From JANYJZ01 sp964523395 (GTDB taxonomy: Bacteria; Bacteroidota; Ignavibacteria; UBA10030; SZUA-254), in assembly GCA_964523395.1 (NCBI GenBank), contig CAZFXS010000005.1:1-64000 (forward strand): DNA of 64,000 nt, read 5' to 3'. The position numbers and the translations under genes were made by a program. Within the stretch, counting starts at the first letter, position 1; each line of letters begins with the position of its first letter. The notes beneath the pieces are model-generated. The model worked only from the letters and a program-made list of their open reading frames with translations, did no database searches and had not been told where the DNA came from. Of this stretch, positions 8,899 through 18,427 are shown in pieces.

Positions 8899-11691
8899 TT
8901 ACAGAGAAGAACCTAATGAAAAATAGAACAGCACCGGACCGGTAGAAACGGGGGAGTTCGGCAAATCCGTCATGAAATAAAAACTCTTACCTGCCCCCGC
9001 CGACATGGGACCTAACGGGGTGTCGAGCGCGACCTCAATTCCGACTCCGTGCCTGAACGTATTAAATTTTAATTCCTGAGGCACCAACGAGATGGTTCCA
9101 ATATCATATCTTACTTTCAGATATGTCTCGAATATGAATCTATACGGAAACCAGAAACGGTATTCCATATTCATGACAAACAGCTGTCGTCCTCGGCTAT
9201 CGTCTTCGCGAAGCCCGAAAAACGATTGTTGGCCACCGAGGCTAAATTGCTCTGCGGGAGGAAGTGTCTCGTCCGCAAACCCAAATGTCACTTTCGGCCG
9301 GAACGTGTGCCGTTGCGCGAGCGTAATGTACGATTCATAGACAACTCCGATTTTCGAAAAACTGACATCACTGCCAAACCTCTTGTTTGCCGATTCATAT
9401 GACAACTGCAAAAACACACCGGTTGTCGGGAACGAGAATTTGTCTTCTGTATCCACAATCGACTGAACTTTCAAACCGACGTAGTGATATTGCTCCGGAG
9501 TAAACCCGGTTCCAGTGATTCCGACAATTTTTTGTTGTTCCGAGCGCAGTTCCGCTGTAATATCCCCGTATTTTTCAAAGTGACTGCCGAACGCAATTGA
9601 CCAGCCATATTTCCCCTCACTGTATTTCCCTGCCTCCAATCGCTCCCATTTGCCCGGCGGGAGGGTAACATCGTTTGTGTAGGTAATGATATCGCGCGAT
9701 TTAGTGTATGCTTTCAGATTAAATGTAAAATAGCTGTTAAAGATACGATTGATCGTATATTCTCCGAGCAGGACTCTGTCACGAAATCCGTAACGGCCGG
9801 TAATGCCAATATCCTCCCACGCGCCGCGGAAATTCGCATCACGGATATTCAACGTTCCCACGATGTTATGTTCATTATCGGCATGCACGCCAAACCGGAG
9901 GAGTTCCGCGCTTTTCTCTTTTACCTTCAGTACTAACGTCGGCCGGTTTTCCTTGTACCGCACATCAAGCAGAACATATTCAAATAATCCGGTACTTTTG
10001 ATATTAACAATACCCCGCGTGGCATCGGCTATTGTAAAGACATCACCATCTCCCAGCGGAAATTCGCGGCGTATGACATAGTCTCTGGTCCGCTCGTTCC
10101 CCTCGTATACAATCTGGGCGATCACTCCTTCATTAATCCGGAACGTCAGGATACCTCTTTCCGTGTCAACCGAAACAGATTCAATCCTCGCAAGCGAAAA
10201 ACCGTTTTCCCGATACAGAGTGATAATATGCTCAAGAGATTCCTGTATATCCTGATAATTGACAGGATGGTCTTTCAGCGGCGCAAGATGAACGTCTATT
10301 TTTTCACCAGACATCTTACTATTCCCATGATAGAACACTTCACGGAGAAATGAATTTCTCTTGAGATAAACGTGCAGTGAGGTTTGATCAATTTCGGCGT
10401 ATACATCAGCAAACCTTCCTGTTGCGAAAGCATCGTTGACATATGTTTGAATCGCAGCCATGGTTAACGTACGTTGAGCGGCCTCCTCACGGAGTTTACG
10501 TTCAGCTTCAACATCAAATACTTCGCCGGCAAACTGAATATGTTCAATTCGGAGGGAATCCTGTAATGATGTAAAGGAGTTTTTCTGCTTTTCCTGAAGT
10601 AACGCCCGGATCGCAGAGATCTGGGCATCCGCGGAACGTTCGCCCGCGGAAACCAATGCACCGATATTTGAAAAATCGGAAACAATGCGCTCGCCGGTTT
10701 CGGGTGTAATAACGATATCCGCCAACTTCATCTGGGCCTCATTTACCGGCTGCATCATAATTGTCATAATCTGGTCGGCAATTTCCCAGGGAGAGCCAAG
10801 CTGGTTCGCGCTCCTCATCGAGCTGGTTGAGTTCACGACAATAACAATATCGCATCCTTCCAGCCTTGCGACATCTGCTGGAATATTGGATGTCAATCCA
10901 CCGTCCACCATAAACATCGAATCCTTTACCAGCGGCGAATACAATAACGGAACCGTAACACTTGCGCGCATCGCTTCGGAAACTGACCCCTTGTCAAGAA
11001 TTATTCTTCTGCCCGAAATTAAATCTGTGGCTGTCGCGCGGAAGGGGATTTTCAGCCCGTCAAAACTGGGGCTGGGTTGGTACAGAGCCTGCAGTGTCAC
11101 GTAGGAAAAGAAATTCGAAAGCCGCTGACCGCCCGAAATCGACGAAGGAATAATCGGCTCTAATCCATCGAACCGGATAACCAGGTACCCGTCCTGCGGC
11201 ACCATCTTCTGCCCCACAAAAAGATCGGTTCGTTTTGTCTCTTCAGAAAATGAAAGCAGATCGGTCCAGTCAGCATTCACCGCAATGCTCTCAATTTGTG
11301 CAATAGAATACCCGGATGCATACAATCCCCCGATCACGCTTCCAAAACTATTGCCAACAATCAGGTCAACAGGAATTCCGTTCTTTTCAAATGACCGCAA
11401 AACGCCGATCTGCGCCAACCCTCTTGCCCCGCCGCCACTCAGCACTAACCCGACCTTTGGTCTTCCATTCTTCGCAACCGAGTAAAGTTTAATCCCTTGA
11501 AATTCCTGTTTGCCTACCGTTGGCCGGATAATTGTCCCTGACATTACCGGGAAACAAAATGAGAGCAGAGAAAGAGTGATGATGAACAGACGGCGAAGTT
11601 CACCGTGAGCCGGAAAAGAAAAATGGATATGACGCAACAATCCTGTCAGAGAAATGGAATTTCTTTCGTTGATATGAAAATGTCGAATCAA
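8899..11691 (-). CDS. Patatin-like phospholipase fused to POTRA repeats and Omp85 barrel
   Basis: Up to 930 residues. An N-terminal hydrophobic segment (LFIITLSLLSFCFP) precedes a patatin domain with the GGGARG oxyanion loop (about 86-91), the nucleophile elbow GNSFG (Ser about 115) and DGG (MVDGGLTSNIPAD), completing a Ser-Asp dyad. Next come at least two, probably three, POTRA-like repeats (e.g. REVFYHGNSKM..., AQIVYEGNERT...), then a long beta-rich C-terminus typical of Omp85/FhaC barrels. The family (Pseudomonas PlpD, Fusobacterium FplA) delivers a phospholipase A to the cell surface or outside (type Vd). The start is uncertain: only TTG codons (11691, or one of the pair near 11640) precede the signal segment. 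Confidence 0.85.
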   Translation of the reverse strand: MIRHFHINERNSISLTGLLRHIHFSFPAHGELRRLFIITLSLLSFCFPVMSGTIIRPTVGKQEFQGIKLYSVAKNGRPKVGLVLSGGGARGLAQIGVLRSFEKNGIPVDLIVGNSFGSVIGGLYASGYSIAQIESIAVNADWTDLLSFSEETKRTDLFVGQKMVPQDGYLVIRFDGLEPIIPSSISGGQRLSNFFSYVTLQALYQPSPSFDGLKIPFRATATDLISGRRIILDKGSVSEAMRASVTVPLLYSPLVKDSMFMVDGGLTSNIPADVARLEGCDIVIVVNSTSSMRSANQLGSPWEIADQIMTIMMQPVNEAQMKLADIVITPETGERIVSDFSNIGALVSAGERSADAQISAIRALLQEKQKNSFTSLQDSLRIEHIQFAGEVFDVEAERKLREEAAQRTLTMAAIQTYVNDAFATGRFADVYAEIDQTSLHVYLKRNSFLREVFYHGNSKMSGEKIDVHLAPLKDHPVNYQDIQESLEHIITLYRENGFSLARIESVSVDTERGILTFRINEGVIAQIVYEGNERTRDYVIRREFPLGDGDVFTIADATRGIVNIKSTGLFEYVLLDVRYKENRPTLVLKVKEKSAELLRFGVHADNEHNIVGTLNIRDANFRGAWEDIGITGRYGFRDRVLLGEYTINRIFNSYFTFNLKAYTKSRDIITYTNDVTLPPGKWERLEAGKYSEGKYGWSIAFGSHFEKYGDITAELRSEQQKIVGITGTGFTPEQYHYVGLKVQSIVDTEDKFSFPTTGVFLQLSYESANKRFGSDVSFSKIGVVYESYITLAQRHTFRPKVTFGFADETLPPAEQFSLGGQQSFFGLREDDSRGRQLFVMNMEYRFWFPYRFIFETYLKVRYDIGTISLVPQELKFNTFRHGVGIEVALDTPLGPMSAGAGKSFYFMTDLPNSPVSTGPVLFYFSLGSSL

Positions 11692-11714
11692 GTTTTTTTG
11701 TAAAAAATTTTCAT

Positions 11715-11743
11715 AAAGTAGAGATTTCCGGAGGGAAAATCAA
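11715..11743 (-). promoter_or_regulatory. Sigma70-type promoter for the patatin-Omp85 gene
   Basis: On the minus strand, TTGATT (11743-11738) and TACTTT (11720-11715) are spaced 17 nt, a short distance upstream of the patatin-family frame. The -35 box is good, the -10 box fair. Confidence 0.4.
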
Positions 11744-11794
11744 GAAAGCTACTTGTAACATTAGCAGCATACACCCAATTTCAGGAAACATCTT

Positions 11795-12895
11795 CTACTG
11801 ATTCAGAGTATTGGCAATACACGCGCTTACGTTTTGGATAAAGACTTTTCTATCAAACCGTAATGAATGATTCCGGATGGCAACCGGATCAAAAGCATTT
11901 TTATCAAATCGCCGCAACGCTTCCATTACACCGGCAGGAGTTTGATCCTGGAAAAACATTCCTGTGGTTCCTTCAACAACAGTTTCCCGCACGCCTCCCT
12001 TTCTCAACGCGATGACAGGTTTTCCGCACGCCATCGCTTCAACAGGCACGATGCCAAAATCCTCCTCTCCAGGAAATACCAGAGCAGTACAATTCCTGTA
12101 ATATTCATTTATCTCCTCATCACTCGCCCGGCCGATAAATTCGACGTTACTGCCCGCGCGGAGTTTCAGTTTTGCCAACTCGCTTCCACTCCCCACAACA
12201 ACAAGTCGCTTACCGAGAGTAGTGCAGGCATCAACAGCTATGTCTATCCGCTTGTACGGAACAAGCGCAGAAACAACCAGATAATATCCGTCATCATTCA
12301 TTGAAACGGAAAACCGGTCAGTCTCAACCGGCGGATAAATAACTTCGGCATCGCGATTATACATCCGGCGTATTCTTTCCCGGACAAACTGTGAATTAGC
12401 AATAAACCTGTTTACCCGTTTTGAAGACTCAACATCCCATCGTTGAAGATACCCCCTCAGCATGCGCATCATTGTTCTGACCGGAAGCGATGCTTTGCCG
12501 GGCCCGAAATAGTGCTCGTATTGATCCCAGATATACCTCATAGGCGTGTGGCAATAACAGACATGCACGGCATCGTTCCTGACACGGACTCCTTTTGCCA
12601 CGGCATGACTGCTGGAAATAACAAGGTCGTATTCGCGCAAATCAAATTGTTCTATCGCTGACGGATACAACGGCAAGAAATACTGGTGCCTGCTTTTAGC
12701 GAACGGAACATGTTGAAGAAAAGAGGTGCGGATATTCATGTTCTCAATACCGGGAGAGGATGCGCCTTGCTGATGAATAAGCGTAAACAATGCCGCTTCA
12801 GGAAACAGTTCGCATAATACTTCGAGAACTTTTTCTCCGCCGCGCATAGAGACAAGCCAATCATGGACAATCGCGATGTTGCCGTATTTCTTCAT
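11795..12895 (-). CDS. Family 4 glycosyltransferase (GT-B fold)
   Basis: 366 residues. The start IAIVHDWLVSMRGGEKVLEVL has the N-terminal glycine-rich acceptor-domain loop of GT4 enzymes such as WbaZ-like mannosyltransferases. The C-terminal donor-binding EX7E motif lies within GEEDFGIVPVEAMACGKPV. The predicted role is transfer of a nucleotide-activated sugar, probably to a lipid-linked surface or exopolysaccharide. There are no other polysaccharide genes nearby, so substrate and pathway cannot be inferred. It sits alone, convergent with nothing, and is divergent from the alpha/beta hydrolase gene. Confidence 0.88.
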   Translation of the reverse strand: MKKYGNIAIVHDWLVSMRGGEKVLEVLCELFPEAALFTLIHQQGASSPGIENMNIRTSFLQHVPFAKSRHQYFLPLYPSAIEQFDLREYDLVISSSHAVAKGVRVRNDAVHVCYCHTPMRYIWDQYEHYFGPGKASLPVRTMMRMLRGYLQRWDVESSKRVNRFIANSQFVRERIRRMYNRDAEVIYPPVETDRFSVSMNDDGYYLVVSALVPYKRIDIAVDACTTLGKRLVVVGSGSELAKLKLRAGSNVEFIGRASDEEINEYYRNCTALVFPGEEDFGIVPVEAMACGKPVIALRKGGVRETVVEGTTGMFFQDQTPAGVMEALRRFDKNAFDPVAIRNHSLRFDRKVFIQNVSACIANTLNQ

Positions 12896-12949
12896 ATTGG
12901 TTTCGAATATAAGAAGAAAAAGGGAGCTTTTCTATTCCGAACTACAGCA

Positions 12950-12978
12950 TTGCATTCAAGAACCGCTCTGGTTATATT
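12950..12978 (+). promoter_or_regulatory. Sigma70-type promoter for the hydrolase-M28 operon
   Basis: TTGCAT (12950-12955), a 17-nt spacer and TATATT (12973-12978), 41 nt upstream of the hydrolase ATG. Confidence 0.5.
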
Positions 12979-13019
12979 GTTGACGGCAATCGTATGATAC
13001 TTTATCATTCCAATCTCTG

Positions 13020-13928
13020 ATGACAATAATTCTTGCGCTCGGCGGCGCGCTCCTCCTTTTTTTCATTAGCGTCTCACTCATTCTGCTGCTTATTGGTCCG
13101 ACTCTCCTTCTCAAACCAAAGCGCCGCACTGCCGACTTTTACAGAGCGTTAGGCTTACCGGTTACCCCCTCTGAGTTACGGCTTCCGTATGAAGAAATTA
13201 ACGTCATTGCTACCGATGGAATTAAACTGAACACATGGCTCATCAAATCCGCGCAACCCGCACGCGGCACGATCGTATACCTGCACGGCGTGGCAGACTG
13301 TAAAATCGACGGGTTACGACTGGCGAAACTCCTTCACGAACATCATTTCAACGTAGCATTGCATGATTCGCGCGCGCATGGCAACAGCGACGGCACATTT
13401 TGCACGTATGGTTATTTTGAAAAACATGATATCATTACAATCATCAATTACCTCCATACGAGAACTGATATCTCCATTGGTGCAATCGGCATCTTTGGAA
13501 CGTCCATGGGCGCCGCGATCGCACTGCAGTCCGCCGCCATCGATAACCGTATCAGGGCTGTCGTCGCCGAAAACTCATTCGCCACGCTTCGTACAATTTT
13601 TGATGACTACCAAAAGCGGATGGTCAGGCTTCCGTTTCACTATCTCAGAAATATCGTTATCAAGCGATCTGAACTGATGGCGCACTTTAAGGCAAACGAC
13701 GTTTCTCCTCTTGAATCGGTGAAGCAGTTGCATATTCCGGTTCTCTATATTTACGGGACTGATGACCATCTGATAACATGCGACTATTCGAAAATGTTGT
13801 ATCAGCAGACTCCAGGGGTAAAAGAGGTTTTCCCGATAGAAGGCGCAAAGCATAATGACACATGGAAAGTGGCGGGCACATCGTACGAAACAAAGGTACT
13901 CTCCTTTTTCAAACAATATCTCGCATGA
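13020..13928 (+). CDS. Membrane-anchored alpha/beta hydrolase
   Basis: 302 residues. A single N-terminal hydrophobic helix (about 5-30) anchors a serine hydrolase domain of the YqkD/BEM46-like type. YLHGVADCKIDG supplies the HG oxyanion region, GTSMGAA the nucleophile elbow, YGTDDHLI the acidic residue and AKHNDTW the histidine. All triad members are present. The substrate is unknown; such proteins are usually esterases or peptidases of small lipophilic molecules at the membrane. Its TGA overlaps the next gene's ATG by four bases, so the two are translationally coupled and probably work on related extracytoplasmic substrates (inference). Confidence 0.85.
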   Translation: MTIILALGGALLLFFISVSLILLLIGPTLLLKPKRRTADFYRALGLPVTPSELRLPYEEINVIATDGIKLNTWLIKSAQPARGTIVYLHGVADCKIDGLRLAKLLHEHHFNVALHDSRAHGNSDGTFCTYGYFEKHDIITIINYLHTRTDISIGAIGIFGTSMGAAIALQSAAIDNRIRAVVAENSFATLRTIFDDYQKRMVRLPFHYLRNIVIKRSELMAHFKANDVSPLESVKQLHIPVLYIYGTDDHLITCDYSKMLYQQTPGVKEVFPIEGAKHNDTWKVAGTSYETKVLSFFKQYLA

Positions 13929-16186
13929 AACTCATCATTACGATTTTCAGCTTTCTTATTCTCGCGGCACCCCCGGTTTATCCGCAAACCGGATTTTCAC
14001 AATCACGGGCGACGGAGCTTCTCAAAACCCTCAGTGTTGAGATCGGTCCGCGGCCAATGGGCTCACCGGCCGAGCAACGCGCGTTATCATTTGCAGTTCA
14101 ACAATTCAAGGAATACGGCTGCGATACCGCGTACATCATGCCGATGCGTACATCGTCTAAAGCAAATACAACAAGCGGCATAGCTGTCGGCATTAAACAT
14201 GGCCACGCAAAACGCATGATCGTTATCGGGGGACATATTGATTCAGCGGGCCCTGAAATTCCGGGCGCTGACGATGACGGCTCCGGCACCGCCGTAGTGT
14301 TGGAAACCGCACGGATCTTATGCCAGCGCCAGCCGCAATCAACCATGGTTTTTGCCTGTTTCGGAGGTGAAGAAGAAGGACTCGAAGGTTCACGGTATTT
14401 TGTCGATCATTTTGAAAACATCGACAGCGTCATGCTGATGTTGCAGGTCGATATGGCAAACGGATTGGAATTACTTGACATCGACCCGGATTCGTATTCA
14501 GGAAGCGCGCCGCAATGGCTGGTTCGCGCAGCCATCGAAGAATTCAACACGCTCGGATACACGGGACTCCGTTACCCGACACATTTTTTCTCACTGAATT
14601 ATGCGGGTCCACGGGGTTCCGGTTCGGATCATGAATCGTTTTTAAAAGCAGGAATCCCCGCCATCGATTTTTCTACCGATGTTTCAAAACCCATTCATAC
14701 CCCAAAAGACAACTTTGAAAATTTTGACCCCAGAGGATTACAGCGATCCGGAGACCTGGTATTAAAACTTGTGGACCGGTTCGACCCAGGCACTCCGGGC
14801 AGGGAGACTGAGCGGTACTGGCTTTATCTCATCGGAACAATGCCGATATTTGTTCCGTACTGGGGATTGTGGGCTTTTGGCGGACTGAGTTTTATTGTTG
14901 GAATCGTAGTTTTCGCATTCCTGAGATCGAGACGAATTCCAAAAGATTCACCGGGATTTATGCGTTGGTCGGCTTTGAAGATATGGATAACCGGGTTTGC
15001 CGTACTTGCCGCAGGATGGCTTTCTTCCGACGTTATGGGTTTTCTCAAAGGGATCCGGTATCCCTGGTTTATCGAAATAGAATTGTACATCATCCTCGGA
15101 ATCATATCAGCGGCAATTGCAGTCTGGTTGTTTGTGCGTCCGGCAGATATGTTCCGCATTTCACAGTGCCCTTACGCGGTATCAAGACTGGCGTTTATTC
15201 TACTTCCGGTATATACATTGCTCTGCGCTTTTGTAAATCCGAAACTTATCGTTGAACCCGCATCGGCATTGCTTCTCATCAGCATTGCGCTGATAGTAAA
15301 CAACACTTTTGTCAAGACTATCGCACTGGTGCTTGCACCTGTCTGGATGCTCAGGCTCGTTTTTTCAGAATGGTCGGGCATGATTTTCCGGCAATTCTCC
15401 CGCATGATTCCGGAAACCGCCACAGCCTCTGTGGTAACAAATTCGCTGATGATTCTGTTTCTGAGTTTCTATCTGTTACCGGCCTTCCTCGGTGTTATCG
15501 CGGTAACACGAACCTCACCCGTATTAGGGCGCATGGTTTCGGCATTCCGCTCATGGCCGACATTTATTATCCTTGCTGCAATATTTGGAATACTTACCCT
15601 CTATCTTTTGTCGGTTCCCTCGTATGATACCTTTTGGAGCCGCGATGTCCGCGCAGAACAACGATACGACATGGATACGAAATCAACCACTGTTCAGGTA
15701 AAAAGCTCAGAGTTCTTATCGGGAATGAGCATCAGGCATGGTAACCGCGACACTGTCATCAGCGGCAGGGTCACCGAAGTGAACCTTGATCCGGGATCAT
15801 TTGACACGACATGGGTTGCCGTTAACAGAAATATGGTAACAATGAACACTGGGAAGGTTACGGCATTCACATCGGCTCTGACTATCTCCTGCCTTGGCAG
15901 ACCTTACAAAGTCACAGTCACCTATTCTTCAGGCGAACAACAACTGACATCGTTTAACTCCAATTGGAAGGTTATCAACTCAAAAGGAATCCAGACACTG
16001 GAATGGAGGTATTTTCCGGATTCAATTCTTTCCGTGCCGGTAGAATTTACCATGGAAAAAGAAGACAGCGTGAAAGAAACAATCGAAGTGGTATTCGATA
16101 AGCTTGCCTCGCCGATGCAGATTATTCATGACACATCATACGTCATTCCGCGAACAACATATGTGAGCACACATTATTACCGTTAA
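13925..16186 (+). CDS. M28-family zinc peptidase with C-terminal polytopic membrane domain
   Basis: 753 residues. The ATG at 13925 is chosen because it gives a signal peptide (MKLIITIFSFLILAAPPVYP) and a 4-base ATGA overlap with the upstream stop. The M28 catalytic domain (about 20-300) shows all metal-site motifs: GGHIDS (His), ADDDGSG (bridging Asp), GGEEEG (Glu pair), VDMANG (Asp), and SDHESF (His). After it come about eight hydrophobic helices and a soluble, probably extracytoplasmic C-terminal domain (about 595-753). The layout resembles eukaryotic vacuolar membrane proteases. It likely removes amino-terminal residues from peptides in the periplasm. Confidence 0.88.
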   Translation: MKLIITIFSFLILAAPPVYPQTGFSQSRATELLKTLSVEIGPRPMGSPAEQRALSFAVQQFKEYGCDTAYIMPMRTSSKANTTSGIAVGIKHGHAKRMIVIGGHIDSAGPEIPGADDDGSGTAVVLETARILCQRQPQSTMVFACFGGEEEGLEGSRYFVDHFENIDSVMLMLQVDMANGLELLDIDPDSYSGSAPQWLVRAAIEEFNTLGYTGLRYPTHFFSLNYAGPRGSGSDHESFLKAGIPAIDFSTDVSKPIHTPKDNFENFDPRGLQRSGDLVLKLVDRFDPGTPGRETERYWLYLIGTMPIFVPYWGLWAFGGLSFIVGIVVFAFLRSRRIPKDSPGFMRWSALKIWITGFAVLAAGWLSSDVMGFLKGIRYPWFIEIELYIILGIISAAIAVWLFVRPADMFRISQCPYAVSRLAFILLPVYTLLCAFVNPKLIVEPASALLLISIALIVNNTFVKTIALVLAPVWMLRLVFSEWSGMIFRQFSRMIPETATASVVTNSLMILFLSFYLLPAFLGVIAVTRTSPVLGRMVSAFRSWPTFIILAAIFGILTLYLLSVPSYDTFWSRDVRAEQRYDMDTKSTTVQVKSSEFLSGMSIRHGNRDTVISGRVTEVNLDPGSFDTTWVAVNRNMVTMNTGKVTAFTSALTISCLGRPYKVTVTYSSGEQQLTSFNSNWKVINSKGIQTLEWRYFPDSILSVPVEFTMEKEDSVKETIEVVFDKLASPMQIIHDTSYVIPRTTYVSTHYYR

Positions 16187-16249
16187 CTTCTGCTTCTTTA
16201 TACTTCTCCCCTAAGATGTATCGAGGTTCATTATTGGAGAAGCAGAAGT
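16186..16249. terminator. Long-loop inverted repeat between two convergent stop codons
   Basis: ACTTCTGCTTCT (16186-16197) and AGAAGCAGAAGT (16238-16249) form a perfect 12-bp stem with a 40-nt loop. The left arm starts at the last base of the M28 stop; the right arm lies within the last codons of rluD. It could act as a two-way terminator, though it has no strong T-run. Confidence 0.45.
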
Positions 16250-17217
16250 ACTTCCTTCATATCTTCCGGTAACTCCGAATCAAACTTTAAATGTTCTCTA
16301 GTTGCAGGATGAATAAATCCAATAGTTTTCGCGTGTAACGCCTGCCGCTGGATAATTTTCAGATAATGGTGCACTTCTTCACGTTTCTTTTTATCAGTGC
16401 CGCCCCATGCAATTCTCCGGCCGCCATACGTCGGGTCCCCGAACACGGGATGACCGATATGATGCAGATGCACGCGAATCTGATGTGTCCGGCCGGTCCT
16501 GAGTTTGAGCTTCACCAGCGTCAAATAATCGAATTCCTCAAGAACGGTATATTCTGTGACAGCAGTTTTGCCATCTTCGGTGACAGCGATTTTTTTCCTA
16601 TCCGATTTACTTCTGCCAAGCGAAGCCTCGATAATTCCCGTTATCCCCTTTTTTCCTTTCCCTGATTTTTCGGAGAATTTTCCCCATACAATTGCCCAGT
16701 ATTCACGGTCAATAGTTCTGTCGGAAAACTGCTTTGCCAGTTTCGCATGACTGTTATCGTCTTTTGCCACCACCATCAACCCGGATGTTTCCTTGTCGAG
16801 GCGATGCACAATGCCGGGCCGCGAAGTATCGTTCAACGTCGAGAGGTTCGCGTTACAGTGATGCAGCAGCGCGTTGACGAGGGTACCGGAATAATTGGCA
16901 TAGGCGGGATGCGTAACCATTCCCGCAGGTTTATTGACAACAAGAAGATGATCGTCTTCAAATAAAATATCGAGAGGGATGTTTTCAGCAACTACATCAG
17001 GAGCGGGAGGTTTTGGCAGTGTGATGTGAATAACTTCGCCGGGGGAGATTTTATAGCTCGACTTGATAACTTTGCCGTCGACAAGAACGAGGCCTTCTTT
17101 GATTGCCTGCTGAACTTTCGACCGCGTAGCATTTTCAACATGATGCGTCAGAAAAACATCGAGACGTTCCCTGACTTTTCCTGCCGGAACATGGATTTCA
17201 ATTTCGCGGGATGCCAT
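16231..17217 (-). CDS. rluD: RluD-family 23S rRNA pseudouridine synthase
   Basis: 328 residues. An N-terminal S4 RNA-binding domain (about 15-75, RLDVFLTHHVENATRSKVQQ) is followed by the RsuA/RluD catalytic domain with HRLDKETSG carrying the catalytic Asp, and GRTHQIRVHL. RluD isomerises uridines in helix 69 of 23S rRNA. It is the last gene of the minus-strand cluster, 5 nt after lspA, matching the position of ylyB in Firmicutes. A closely related RluC or RluA specificity cannot be excluded from sequence alone. Confidence 0.93.
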   Translation of the reverse strand: MASREIEIHVPAGKVRERLDVFLTHHVENATRSKVQQAIKEGLVLVDGKVIKSSYKISPGEVIHITLPKPPAPDVVAENIPLDILFEDDHLLVVNKPAGMVTHPAYANYSGTLVNALLHHCNANLSTLNDTSRPGIVHRLDKETSGLMVVAKDDNSHAKLAKQFSDRTIDREYWAIVWGKFSEKSGKGKKGITGIIEASLGRSKSDRKKIAVTEDGKTAVTEYTVLEEFDYLTLVKLKLRTGRTHQIRVHLHHIGHPVFGDPTYGGRRIAWGGTDKKKREEVHHYLKIIQRQALHAKTIGFIHPATREHLKFDSELPEDMKEVLLLLQ

Positions 17218-17222
17218 CGCGG

Positions 17223-17852
17223 CTACGGCTGAGCCGATTCAGCGGAAGATGAAGAAGAAGATGCAGAAACCGGAGAAGTTCCGACGATATCAGGGTTGGG
17301 AACCGGTTCTCCGCTTGTCTTTTCAGATACGCGGTGTGAAAAGAGCATCAATACCACCCCAAGCGTCACAGACGCATCAGCAATATTAAATACCGGCCAA
17401 CGCGAAAGATGATACCCTAAAAAGTCGATATTGAAAAAATCGACATCAATAAAATCAACAACCTTGCCATAGAAGAGCGGGGCTTCATTAAAAATGACAC
17501 CGTAGAACACGCGATCGATAAGATTGCCCACGGCTCCGCCAAGAATCATCGCGAGCGAAGTACGAAACAGCAGATTCTCATTTCTTGCCTTAAACAGGTA
17601 GACGAGAATTCCAATACTCGCAGCTATCGAGAAAAGAGAAAAGAAGAGTTTGTAACCGAAATCGATTCCAAACGCCATCCCGGGATTTTCGATATACGTG
17701 AGCCTGAGAAAATCTCCGATAATGGGGATGCTTCGCCCATACTGAAATCCTTCGATGAAAATATTCAGCGCAGGAATTTCAATTCCTTTCACGAACAGTT
17801 TTGTCACCTGGTCCGCGATAATAATAAACAATGTCAGATTTAGAATCCGCAC
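17223..17852 (-). CDS. lspA: Lipoprotein signal peptidase (signal peptidase II)
   Basis: 209 residues, four predicted inner-membrane helices. The two catalytic aspartates are in GGAVGNLIDRVFYG and FNIADASVTLG, and the conserved NPGMAFG element is present. It cleaves prolipoproteins before the diacylglyceryl-cysteine. It starts at a GTG preceded by AAAGGA at a good distance. The C-terminal ~30 residues are a Ser/Glu-rich extension not needed for function. It sits between traR/dksA-like and rluD in a conserved cluster; the TRAP lipoprotein encoded at 31.6 kb would be one of its substrates. Confidence 0.95.
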   Translation of the reverse strand: MRILNLTLFIIIADQVTKLFVKGIEIPALNIFIEGFQYGRSIPIIGDFLRLTYIENPGMAFGIDFGYKLFFSLFSIAASIGILVYLFKARNENLLFRTSLAMILGGAVGNLIDRVFYGVIFNEAPLFYGKVVDFIDVDFFNIDFLGYHLSRWPVFNIADASVTLGVVLMLFSHRVSEKTSGEPVPNPDIVGTSPVSASSSSSSAESAQP

Positions 17853-17875
17853 GGGTGATCCTTTGGCCGGAAGGG

Positions 17876-18397
17876 TTACTTGGACTGATGTAGTTTACAA
17901 TGCAGGCATTGCTGGGCATGCGGAACCGCCTCAAGCCGTTCCTTCTCGATAAGTTTGCCGCACACTGAACAGCGGCCATAGACGCCCTTTTCAATGCGTA
18001 CAAGTGCGTCTTCGAGGTAATTTAAAAATTTTCCTTCGCGTGAAGCGAACAAAAATGTCTTCTCGCGTTCCATTGCGTCGGTACCCTGCTCCATGTGCGT
18101 CGAGTACATGGAATTCTCGCTCGCGTACTCTCCCGTGGTCGTGTCCATCATGGAATCGCGCAATGTTTCAAGCTCTTCGAGGATCTCTTTCTTCTTTTCA
18201 AGAATAATAGATTTAAAATGGTCGAGTTCAGTTTTCGTGTAGCTGCCTTTGCGTATGGCAGCTTTCGGTGCTTCCTGTTTTGCCATCTTAGGCCGTGCCG
18301 CAGGCTTTTTCGGAACGGCAGCTTTCCGCGCCTTCGCTTTGGATTTTAAAAGAGCAATGGTTTTATCTGCAGCTGCTGATTTTTTGGATTTTGCCAT
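17876..18397 (-). CDS. TraR/DksA-family zinc-finger protein
   Basis: 173 residues. A Lys/Ala/Pro-rich N-terminal extension (about 1-45) precedes a coiled-coil region and a C4-type zinc finger, CSVCGKLIEKERLEAVPHAQ followed by CLHC. DksA-like proteins insert into the RNA polymerase secondary channel and modulate rRNA and stress promoters with ppGpp. The coiled-coil tip here lacks an obvious DxxDxA motif, so DksA-like function is uncertain. Its place between ileS and lspA equals that of ylyA in Bacillus, also a TraR/DksA-family protein. Confidence 0.88.
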   Translation of the reverse strand: MAKSKKSAAADKTIALLKSKAKARKAAVPKKPAARPKMAKQEAPKAAIRKGSYTKTELDHFKSIILEKKKEILEELETLRDSMMDTTTGEYASENSMYSTHMEQGTDAMEREKTFLFASREGKFLNYLEDALVRIEKGVYGRCSVCGKLIEKERLEAVPHAQQCLHCKLHQSK

Positions 18398-18427
18398 GTG
18401 GTACGTCCCTTTGTTAAATGAAATAAA

